A stretch of DNA of 5,922 bases from Anaerolineae bacterium (GTDB lineage: Bacteria; Chloroflexota; Anaerolineae; Aggregatilineales; Phototrophicaceae). A program made the translations under genes and the position numbers. The notes beneath the pieces are model-generated. The model was given only the letters and a program-made list of their open reading frames with translations. It had not been told where the DNA came from and ran no database searches. The stretch is from contig JADLHH010000574.1 of assembly GCA_020848855.1 (NCBI GenBank), positions 1 through 5,922 on the forward strand, written 5' to 3'. Below, piece by piece: positions 1 through 5,693 of this stretch. Positions within the stretch are counted from its first letter, which is position 1, and every line of letters begins with the position of its first letter.

Positions 1-540
1 GTGTCGGTTGGCGCTGCGGTGGGTGTCGAAGTCGGCGGCGCGGGTGTATCGGTGGGCGGCGGAGTGTCGGTGGCGACGACCAGCGCCACGACTTCGGTCG
101 GCGCGGACGTCTCGGTGGGCGACGGCGTATGGGTCACGGTCGGCACGGGCGTGTTCGTCGCCGTAGCGGTGGGGGTCGGCGATGCCGTATCGGTCGGCGG
201 CGGGGTGTCAGTCGGTGTTCGGGATGCCGTCGCGGTCGGAGGCGGCGTTGGTGTATCCGTATCGGTTGACGACGGCGTATTGGTTGGGATCGGCGTCGGC
301 GTAGACGACGGCGGCTGCGGGGTATGAGTCGGCGTGCTGGTTGGCACGTCCGTTGGCTCCAGCGTGCGCGTGTTGGTCGGCGGTGGGCGCTGGGTCGCGG
401 TGTTGGTGGGTACGGGGCTGGTCGCGGGCAGCGGCGTGTTGGTCGGGATGAGCGTTGGGGTTGCCGTCGGCGTATTCGATGGCGTGTCAGTCGTCGTAGG
501 AGTGGAAGTCATACTGGCGGTGAAGGTGGCGCTTGGCGTC
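1..540 (-). other. Thr/Pro-rich low-complexity coding tract (spacer or wall-spanning stalk)
   Basis: On the minus strand this stretch encodes about 180 residues dominated by TPT, TDTP and TNTP steps with almost no hydrophobic residues apart from short interruptions such as EVVALVVATD near residues 350-360. Such linkers are common in exported proteins of Chloroflexota and usually act as extended, possibly glycosylated spacers. On the plus strand the same bases read as Val/Gly-rich open frames, which are artefacts. The units are degenerate, not exact DNA repeats. Confidence 0.75.
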
Positions 541-1139
541 AGGGCGTCGGGCAGCAGCACCGGCAGGCGGCTGAGATCGAGCGAGCCTTCGACCAGACTG
601 CGCGCGATCCAGCCAAAACCGCCGCGAAAGCGGATCAGCAGCCAATCGCCATCGACGTTGCGACCGACCGGCTCGACAATGTCCCCGGTGACAATCGCGC
701 CGAGGAACGGATAGGTGACGCCGGGACCGAAACGGACGAACGCCCCTTCCGCGCCGGCGTTGACCAGCACGCCGGTCGAGGCGGGAGTCGGGGTCCTGGT
801 GAGGAGCGCGGTCGGCGTCAGATCGGTCTCGTCGAGTGTCGGCAGCGTGTCGATATCCTCGACCCAGTCGGCGAGATCGCGTCGAATCCAGCCATAGCCG
901 CGATTATACTGGATCATCACCCAGACGCCGTTTGGGCTGCGGTTGAGCGGCAGCACGATATCGCCCACCACCAGCCGCCCAACCGGCAGATACGACGAGC
1001 CCGGACCACCGCGCACGTAAATGTCAGACGCCGTGACGATGCTGTTGCTCGCGGTGGGCGTCGAGGTCGTCTGCGCACTGGTCGGCAGCGCTATCCAGAG
1101 ATATAGGGCGGTGACAACAATCAGCAGCCGATATTTCAA
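1..1139 (-). CDS. Secreted protein with two bacterial SH3 (SH3b) domains and a Thr/Pro-rich tail (C-terminus beyond window)
   Basis: Reading the minus strand from a TTG at 1139-1137 gives 379 stop-free codons that run off the left edge, so the gene is partial at its 3' end. Residues 1-22 form a signal peptide (basic KYR, hydrophobic LLIVVTALYLWIAL, then PTSA before Q23). Two SH3b-like units follow, about residues 35-90 and 123-185. Each shows the family pattern: V-R-x-GPG-x-x-Y-P/L, then a turn with GD-I-V, then a W and a closing G-x-GWI (GYGWI at 81-85, GFGWI at 174-178). From about residue 200 to the edge the protein is a Thr/Pro/Ser/Ala linker. SH3b domains usually bind cell-wall peptide or other extracellular ligands; the ligand here is unknown. 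An in-frame TAG at 1202-1200 and the absence of any ATG or GTG in between force the TTG start, which AGAGGG supports. The gene probably shares a transcript with the lipoprotein gene 60 bases upstream. More domains may follow the linker outside the window. Confidence 0.88.
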   Translation of the reverse strand, partial: MKYRLLIVVTALYLWIALPTSAQTTSTPTASNSIVTASDIYVRGGPGSSYLPVGRLVVGDIVLPLNRSPNGVWVMIQYNRGYGWIRRDLADWVEDIDTLPTLDETDLTPTALLTRTPTPASTGVLVNAGAEGAFVRFGPGVTYPFLGAIVTGDIVEPVGRNVDGDWLLIRFRGGFGWIARSLVEGSLDLSRLPVLLPDALTPSATFTASMTSTPTTTDTPSNTPTATPTLIPTNTPLPATSPVPTNTATQRPPPTNTRTLEPTDVPTSTPTHTPQPPSSTPTPIPTNTPSSTDTDTPTPPPTATASRTPTDTPPPTDTASPTPTATATNTPVPTVTHTPSPTETSAPTEVVALVVATDTPPPTDTPAPPTSTPTAAPTD

Positions 1140-1143
1140 GTGT

Positions 1144-1149
1144 CCCTCT
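1144..1149 (-). promoter_or_regulatory. Ribosome binding site of the SH3-domain gene
   Basis: On the minus strand AGAGGG lies four bases before the TTG at 1139. The spacing is slightly short, but no ATG or GTG is in frame between the upstream gene's stop and this codon, so the site decides the start. Confidence 0.55.
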
Positions 1150-1193
1150 GAACGTCCGCGCGAGACCTCACCTACTTTAGCACGACTGTCCCG

Positions 1194-1209
1194 CGTCGGC
1201 TAGCCGACG
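1194..1209. repeat. Perfect 16-bp palindrome over the lipoprotein stop codon
   Basis: CGTCGGCTAGCCGACG is its own reverse complement, and the TAG stop of the minus-strand lipoprotein gene (1202-1200) lies at its centre. In RNA it could form a 6-bp stem with a CTAG loop. No T-tract follows on the minus strand, so it is not a standard intrinsic terminator. It might stabilise a 3' end or tune read-through into the SH3 gene. Confidence 0.5.
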
Positions 1210-1958
1210 GCGAAGTCAACCTGAGGCGGGTCAATCGACTGACCATTGGCGTACAGCTTCACCGACCAGTTGCCGGGCGACAGCACCGTCTCGGTCGGCT
1301 CGATGAAAAACCACAGGCAGAAATCGTCGTCATCATTCTGCACGGTGAAGCTCTCCGAGTAGGCGAGCTGCCCCTGATACAGCCACTCGACGCGCATCTC
1401 CGTCCCCTGGGCGATGTTGAGCGCCCGCGCCGTGATATAGATACGCTGGATGTCCGCCGGGAAGGTGTTCGACAACGCATCGGCGCAGCCGTCGGAATCG
1501 CGCACCGACGACGCCGTGCCGACCTGCGTGAACTGCACCGCCCCCTGCGAGACATCGCTCACGGCGGGCGTGGGCGCCTGCATCGCGTCCGTCGGATTCG
1601 TTGAGCCATTCGAGTCGTTAACCGAGCCGAGCGGCGCGGGGGTTTCCATTAAGCCCGGCGTGCTCGGTCCAGAATTGTCGATGAGCGCCTGAGTCGGCGG
1701 GAATGCGACCTGCATGGTGGCGACAAGCTGCCGATTCTGACCTTCGTGCATGGCGACATATGTCTGCGCCGCGACGACCGTCCCGGCAACCTGCGTCGAC
1801 TGCGACTGCCCCGCCTGGGCGATGCTGGTCGCCTCGGCGATCATCCCGGCGCGCTCCGCCGCGAGGGTCGCCGCCGGGTCATCTGGCGTCAGCGAACTGC
1901 ACGCGCTCGCCAGCAGCGCCAATCCTACCAACCAAATTCTGTATGCGGGTCGAACCAT
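1200..1958 (-). CDS. Putative lipoprotein with Ala/Gln/Thr-rich linker and C-terminal beta-type domain, function unknown
   Basis: I do not recognise the family. With the ATG at 1958 the product has 252 residues. The N-terminus is a compact lipoprotein signal: R3 and R7, hydrophobic IWLVGLALL, then ASA-C20, the predicted lipidated cysteine. Residues 28-85 are rich in Ala, Gln and Thr and look helical (AAERAGMIAEATSIAQAG). Residues 88-140 are a Pro/Ser/Thr/Asn linker. Residues 145-252 look like a compact beta domain with C158 and C214 as a possible disulfide pair, an RVEWLYQGQLAYSESF segment, FCLWFFIEP and a closing LSPGNWSVKLYANGQ. This W-Y-x-G...PGNW-x-V order is reminiscent of DUF2914-type or Ig-like domains, but that is only a pattern match. 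Longer starts exist (TTG at 1976, ATG at 1967); 1958 fits the signal peptide best, with a modest GGATGG upstream. No convincing promoter was found in the 108 bases to the tRNA. Confidence 0.82.
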   Translation of the reverse strand: MVRPAYRIWLVGLALLASACSSLTPDDPAATLAAERAGMIAEATSIAQAGQSQSTQVAGTVVAAQTYVAMHEGQNRQLVATMQVAFPPTQALIDNSGPSTPGLMETPAPLGSVNDSNGSTNPTDAMQAPTPAVSDVSQGAVQFTQVGTASSVRDSDGCADALSNTFPADIQRIYITARALNIAQGTEMRVEWLYQGQLAYSESFTVQNDDDDFCLWFFIEPTETVLSPGNWSVKLYANGQSIDPPQVDFAVG

Positions 1959-2026
1959 CGTTTCCATCCGTGCCAAACCGCCGCACGTTACCAGATTTCA
2001 CGACAGTTTGCCAGAGTTCGGCGGGC

Positions 2027-2055
2027 TTGCATAGGGCAGCGGAGGCTGATACAAT
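2027..2055 (+). promoter_or_regulatory. Sigma70-type promoter of the tRNA-Arg gene
   Basis: TTGCAT (2027-2032) and TACAAT (2050-2055) are separated by exactly 17 bases. A TGA just before the -10 box (2047-2049) makes an extended -10 element. Transcription would begin near 2061-2063, a few bases before the mature tRNA. The -10 matches five of six consensus positions and the -35 four of six. Confidence 0.7.
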
Positions 2056-2066
2056 GAAGTCGATCC

Positions 2067-2138
2067 GCCCCCATAGCTCAGCGGATAGAGCGTTGCCCTC
2101 CGGAGGCAAAGGCGCAGATTCGATTTCTGCTGGGGGCA
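2067..2138 (+). tRNA. tRNA-Arg (anticodon CCG)
   Basis: The full cloverleaf can be folded by eye. The acceptor stem GCCCCCA (2067-2073) pairs with TGGGGGC (2131-2137). The D stem is GCTC (2076-2079) with GAGC (2088-2091). The anticodon stem TTGCC (2093-2097) pairs with GGCAA (2105-2109) around the loop CTCCGGA, placing CCG at 2100-2102. The variable loop is AGGC. The T stem GCAGA (2114-2118) pairs with TCTGC (2126-2130) around TTCGATT. The discriminator is A2138. CCA is not encoded (CT follows), so it must be added post-transcriptionally. It decodes CGG arginine codons, which suits the high-GC coding sequence here. It has its own promoter and terminator and is transcribed divergently from the lipoprotein gene. 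Confidence 0.96.
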
Positions 2139-2141
2139 CTG

Positions 2142-2182
2142 CAGCGAACCGATCACGATGACGGGTTCGCTGTTTTGTTTTT
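2142..2182 (+). terminator. Intrinsic terminator of the tRNA-Arg transcript
   Basis: CAGCGAACC (2142-2150) pairs perfectly with GGTTCGCTG (2164-2172), a 9-bp stem with a 13-base loop in which TCA/TGA can pair further. TTTTGTTTTT follows at 2173-2182. It begins only four bases after the tRNA discriminator, as expected for a single-tRNA transcription unit. Confidence 0.85.
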
Positions 2183-2215
2183 GTTGCGGCGCGGGTTCAC
2201 GCTCGAAACGAAAAT

Positions 2216-2245
2216 TTGCACAAGCACACGCCCCTTGGTTAGAAT
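2216..2245 (+). promoter_or_regulatory. Candidate promoter of the SARP-type regulator gene
   Basis: TTGCAC (2216-2221) and TAGAAT (2240-2245) lie 18 bases apart. The -10 is a five-of-six match and the -35 a three-of-six match. The start would fall near 2252, leaving a leader of about 120 bases before the ATG at 2374. The region is clearly more AT-rich than the genes around it. A weak -35 box and overlapping inverted repeats suggest activation or autoregulation, but this is inferred. Confidence 0.45.
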
Positions 2246-2273
2246 AATGATACAACATCATACCGGTATTATT
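2243..2273. repeat. Nested inverted repeats at the regulator promoter, possible operator
   Basis: Three symmetric elements overlap here. AATAAT (2243-2248) is matched by ATTATT (2268-2273). ATGAT (2247-2251) is matched by ATCAT (2257-2261) around ACAAC. ATACCGGTAT (2260-2269) is a perfect 10-bp palindrome. They begin within the putative -10 box and cover the expected transcription start, where a repressor or autoregulator would bind. AT-rich sequence makes short symmetries likely by chance, so confidence is limited. Confidence 0.35.
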
Positions 2274-2373
2274 ACTTGATCTCGTCAGTGGTAAATGTTA
2301 CGTTTTACTAAGGTTTTATTGCGAAATATCCAGCTTTCAGATTCTGCAAAAACGCTGGCAGGGCATTATCTGA

Positions 2374-5300
2374 ATGAGCATCGACTACAACATAGCTGAC
2401 GGACGCATCCCGCAACTCCCCGCTGTTGTCGAACGTCGCCGCCTGTTGCAGCGCCTTGAGAGCGTGCTCCAACACAAAATGACCATTCTGTGCGCGCCGC
2501 CGGGGTATGGCAAAACGACACTGGCGGCGCAGTTCGCTCAGTCACTGGACTGCCCGGTCGCGTGGCACACGATTGAGGAACCGGAACGCGACGTGCCGAA
2601 CCTGCACGCCAAGTGCATCGGCGCGCTCGGCGAGATCGTCGCCAGCGTCAAATCAGTCGAATTCACCCGCACCATGAGCGTCGCCGAACTGGCGGCATCG
2701 GTCGCCAACCACCTGCGCGGCGCGGTCAAGCGCGATATCGTCTTCGTGATCGACGAAGTGCAGGTGCTGTCCGGCTCGTCCGCCGCCGAACTGTGGCTGC
2801 GAACGTTCGCGACTCAGCTTCCCGCCACCTGCCACGTCATCATGATCAGCCGCACGCTGCCCGACCTGCCGCTGACGGAACTCATCGCCCGGCGCGAGCT
2901 GCTGGCGATCAGCCAGGAAGCGCTGCGCTTCACAACCGAGGAAGTTCAGGAACTGGCGCAGCAGGTCTTCCGGCTAAACCTGCCGACTGAACAGGTCGAG
3001 GAACTCGTCGCCAAGCTGGAAGGCTGGGCGGCAGGTATCGTGCTGGCGCTGCAGCCGCTCCCGCATGACCTGGCTCCGGCGATGTTGAGCGGCGGCGGCG
3101 GACCGGAAGGTCTGTTCGACGCCCTTGCCGACGTGATGCTGAACGCCCAGTCGCCGGGACTGCGCGATTTCCTGCTGATGTCGTCGACGCTCACGCGGCT
3201 GACGCCGGAACTGGCGGCAACGGTGTTGGAAATCCCCGGCGCGCTCGAATGGATGAGCGAAGCGCTCACGCGCAATCTGTTCATGTCGCGCGTCTCCGGG
3301 GGGCTGGTCTATCACCGGCTGTTCCGCGAATTTCTGCAGCGGCGGCTCGCCGTGCAGAATATCGAGCTGTTCACCAACCTGCACATCAAAGCCGCGCGCT
3401 GGTTCGAGCAGAATTATCAGACTGACGAGGCAATCGAACATTACCTGACGGCGGGGCTGGTCGAGCCTGCCAGCGCCATGATCGATCAGATCGTGCAGTC
3501 GTATCAGGTACAGGGGCGCGCCGAAACCCTGCTGCGCTGGAACGAATCGTTCGCGGCAATCGGCATCGCCAACCCGAACCTGTCCTACGTCTGCGCGACT
3601 ATCCTCAGCGACCGTTACAAGATCGACGCCGCCGTAACCGAACTCGACAAAGCCGAGAAGCTGTATGCCGAGCGACTGGACAGCCGTGGGCGGGCAACCG
3701 TTCAGCTTCAGCGAGCGCGCATCGACATTCAGCGCGGGCAGTACTTCCGCGCAACCGAAACGGCGACGCCGCTGCTGGAGGACGAGGAAATTCAGGTGCG
3801 CGGCACGGCGATGCGTATCATCGGCTTCGCCAACCTGAAGCTTGGGCGAATCGAGCAGGCGATTGCCTCGTTCGAGGAAGCCCTGCCACTGTACAAAGCC
3901 AACGGCGACCAGCTTATTACGTCCAACCTGCTGATGGACATGGAACTCGCCTACCGGCAGCTTGGACGGCTGGAAGATGCCGCCGCCTGCCTTCAGGAAG
4001 TCGTCGCCATCCGCCGGGCGCTGAAAAGCACCGACGCGCTGGCGCAGGCGCTGAACAACCTCGGCTACCACTACCATCAATGCGGTGACTACGTGCAGGC
4101 GTCGGCTACCTTCCAGGAAGGGTTGAGCGTCATCGCCTACGCCCAGAACCACCGCACCGAAAGCTATCTGCGCTGGAGCCTGGGCGACCTGCTGCGTGAC
4201 CGCGGCAGCTTCGAGGAAGCAGTCGGCAACTACAACCTGGCGCTGGAGCTGATCGGCGCGAACGAGCCGAGCCTGCGCTGCAACGTGCTGACGAGCCTCG
4301 CCGTGCTGCGCCGCTGGCAAGGCAACTATTACGATGCCGCCCTGTTCGCCAACGAAGCGCTGATCCTGTCGAATGCCCATAACCTCGCCTTTGAAGAGCA
4401 GAACGCCAAGGTGGCGCTGTGGGCGGCGCGCGCGCACATGGGCGAAGTCGTAACAGCGTCGAAGGAACTGGACGATGCGCTGGTTGAACTCAACCGGCTG
4501 GGCGCGAAGACCGAAGCTGTCACCGCGCGGATGGTGTGCGCGCACCTCGCCCTGCTCCGCTTCGACAAAACCGCAGCAGAACGCTACGTGAGCGAAGGCG
4601 CAAAGCTGATCCAGAACGGCGCGAGCATGTACAGCAGCGTCTCGGAGATCATGCACACGCCGCTGCTGGAAGCATTCGTCGCGCGCTCGTCCACCCGCTA
4701 TGCCGACCTGCTTCAGGGAGTCGGCAAGCTGCGCAAGGCGCAGTTGAAGCCGACCAATATCATCACCCTGCGCGACAAAGTCGAAGCCAATTCGGTTTAC
4801 AGCCTGCGCGTGCAGACGCTCGGCAAAGAGATCATCGAGCGCGACGGCGTGCTGGTGCTCTCGACCGAGTGGCGCGCGGCAGCCGCCCGCGAATTGTTCT
4901 TCTACCTGCTGTTCGGCGGCGCGCAAAGCCGCGAGCGCATCAGCCTCGACTTCTGGCCCGACAGCACACCGTCACGCGTGCGCTCCAATTTCCACACCAC
5001 GCTTTACCGAGTGCGGCAGGCGCTGGGCGAAAACATCATCGTCTTCAAGGAAGATAACTACTGCGTCAACCCCGACCTCGACATCTGGTGCGACGCCCAC
5101 GAATTCGAGGCACTGGTCAACAAGGCGAGACCGCTTTCCTACCGCGACGCCCGCACCGAAGACCTATGGTTCCACGCCGCGACGCTCTACCAGGGCGAAT
5201 TCCTGCCACAGCTTGAGGGCGAATGGGTCGGCGATTACCGCGAGATGCTGAATGAGTATTATCTGGAATGTCTGGTCGCGCTGGGTGAATGCGCCCGCGC

Positions 5301-5523
5301 CCGCAACGACCTCACCGAAGCCATCAAGATGTATAAGCAGGCGCTGAAGGTCGACCCGTATCGCGAAGACATCCACCGGGCGCTCATCAATGGCTATGCC
5401 GCGCGCGGCGAGCGCCGCAAAATCTATCTCCATTACCGCGATCTTCAGGAGCTGCTCTCGCGCGAGCTGGGGGTTGAACCCTCACGCGAAACCATCGCTC
5501 TGGTTAAGTCCTATCTAACCTAG
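2374..5523 (+). CDS. Large transcriptional regulator: MalT-like STAND ATPase, TPR array and C-terminal SARP/BTAD DNA-binding module
   Basis: The 1049-residue cytoplasmic protein has three parts. Residues 20-330 are a STAND ATPase like that of MalT/LuxR-type regulators: Walker A APPGYGKT (41-48), Walker B IVFVIDE (122-128), the SR motif (159-160) followed by LPDLPLTELIARREL, and GWAAG (217-221). Residues 430-760 hold at least six TPR-like helical pairs (for example GRIEQAIASFEEAL, GDYVQASATFQEGL, GSFEEAVGNYNLAL), a usual site for ligand or partner sensing. Residues 810-903 are a winged-helix domain of the SARP type (FWPDSTPSRVRSNFHTTLYR, VRQALG). Residues 907-1045 are the bacterial transcriptional activation (BTAD) domain, ending with the typical LGVEPSRET. 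Such proteins bind ATP, oligomerise on inducer and activate promoters; the inducer and targets here are unknown. Actinobacterial AfsR has the SARP part first, so the order here is reversed. The ATG is preceded by AGGG at 2360-2363, ten bases away. A terminator follows, making it a single-gene unit. Confidence 0.93.
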   Translation: MSIDYNIADGRIPQLPAVVERRRLLQRLESVLQHKMTILCAPPGYGKTTLAAQFAQSLDCPVAWHTIEEPERDVPNLHAKCIGALGEIVASVKSVEFTRTMSVAELAASVANHLRGAVKRDIVFVIDEVQVLSGSSAAELWLRTFATQLPATCHVIMISRTLPDLPLTELIARRELLAISQEALRFTTEEVQELAQQVFRLNLPTEQVEELVAKLEGWAAGIVLALQPLPHDLAPAMLSGGGGPEGLFDALADVMLNAQSPGLRDFLLMSSTLTRLTPELAATVLEIPGALEWMSEALTRNLFMSRVSGGLVYHRLFREFLQRRLAVQNIELFTNLHIKAARWFEQNYQTDEAIEHYLTAGLVEPASAMIDQIVQSYQVQGRAETLLRWNESFAAIGIANPNLSYVCATILSDRYKIDAAVTELDKAEKLYAERLDSRGRATVQLQRARIDIQRGQYFRATETATPLLEDEEIQVRGTAMRIIGFANLKLGRIEQAIASFEEALPLYKANGDQLITSNLLMDMELAYRQLGRLEDAAACLQEVVAIRRALKSTDALAQALNNLGYHYHQCGDYVQASATFQEGLSVIAYAQNHRTESYLRWSLGDLLRDRGSFEEAVGNYNLALELIGANEPSLRCNVLTSLAVLRRWQGNYYDAALFANEALILSNAHNLAFEEQNAKVALWAARAHMGEVVTASKELDDALVELNRLGAKTEAVTARMVCAHLALLRFDKTAAERYVSEGAKLIQNGASMYSSVSEIMHTPLLEAFVARSSTRYADLLQGVGKLRKAQLKPTNIITLRDKVEANSVYSLRVQTLGKEIIERDGVLVLSTEWRAAAARELFFYLLFGGAQSRERISLDFWPDSTPSRVRSNFHTTLYRVRQALGENIIVFKEDNYCVNPDLDIWCDAHEFEALVNKARPLSYRDARTEDLWFHAATLYQGEFLPQLEGEWVGDYREMLNEYYLECLVALGECARARNDLTEAIKMYKQALKVDPYREDIHRALINGYAARGERRKIYLHYRDLQELLSRELGVEPSRETIALVKSYLT

Positions 5524-5536
5524 TACTTTCGTACTA
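5521..5536 (+). repeat. Small hairpin over the regulator stop codon
   Basis: TAGTAC (5521-5526) pairs with GTACTA (5531-5536) around the loop TTTC. The 5' arm begins with the TAG stop itself. The stem is only 6 bp and AT-rich and has no T-tract. It lies 13 bases before the strong terminator and may simply help form the mRNA 3' end. Confidence 0.4.
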
Positions 5537-5549
5537 TATGCCTCTCAAT

Positions 5550-5575
5550 GACCGCTCAGTCGAGCGGTCTTTTTT
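5550..5575 (+). terminator. Intrinsic terminator after the regulator gene
   Basis: GACCGCTC (5550-5557) pairs perfectly with GAGCGGTC (5562-5569) across an AGTC tetraloop, followed directly by six T residues (5570-5575). This is a textbook rho-independent terminator. It separates the regulator transcript from the repeat-peptide gene downstream. Confidence 0.93.
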
Positions 5576-5594
5576 GTGAAAATCGTTAGATTTC

Positions 5595-5614
5595 CCAAAA
5601 GTGTCCATTTTTGG
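5595..5614. repeat. Inverted repeat upstream of the repeat-peptide promoter
   Basis: CCAAAA (5595-5600) is matched by TTTTGG (5609-5614) around GTGTCCAT. It ends nine bases before the putative -35 box of the peptide gene, where an activator could bind. The arms are short and the site could be accidental. Confidence 0.3.
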
Positions 5615-5622
5615 TAAGCACT

Positions 5623-5651
5623 TTGTTGCACACCATTATCTAAAGTATAGT
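5623..5651 (+). promoter_or_regulatory. Candidate promoter of the repeat-peptide gene
   Basis: TTGTTG (5623-5628) and TATAGT (5646-5651) are 17 bases apart; the -10 matches five of six consensus positions and the -35 three of six. Transcription would begin near 5658, giving an untranslated leader of about 36 bases. The terminator at 5550-5575 means the peptide gene needs a promoter here. The weak -35 would fit activator dependence. Confidence 0.5.
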
Positions 5652-5680
5652 CCATAACGAAATTTAACACAGCCCTTACG

Positions 5681-5686
5681 AAGGAG
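5681..5686 (+). promoter_or_regulatory. Strong Shine-Dalgarno sequence of the repeat-peptide gene
   Basis: AAGGAG ends seven bases before the ATG at 5694. It is the best ribosome binding site in the window and a main reason for accepting such a short repetitive frame as a real gene, with this ATG and not one of the internal in-frame ATGs. Confidence 0.85.
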
Positions 5687-5693
5687 CAATCTC

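Noticed and set aside
1..1203. Plus-strand open frames (1-327, 324-1106, 334-714, 715-897, 1021-1203) as genes, including Val/Gly-rich repeats
   Set aside because: They are antisense to the minus-strand SH3-domain gene. Their Val/Gly composition is the mirror of Thr/Pro codons, and they lack ribosome binding sites and recognisable domains.
1959..2066. Promoter for the lipoprotein gene in the divergent intergenic region
   Set aside because: The best pair on the minus strand (TGGCAA, 17 bases, TAACGT) matches only three of six positions in each box, too weak to list.
2067..2138. tRNA gene as an integration site of a mobile element
   Set aside because: No integrase, no duplicated tRNA 3' end and no other mobile-element sign are in the window. 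The tRNA is intact with its own promoter and terminator.
2974..4926. 650-codon minus-strand open frame opposite the regulator
   Set aside because: The plus strand encodes clear ATPase, TPR and SARP domains across the same span. Long antisense frames are expected in high-GC coding DNA, and this one shows no domain or start signal.
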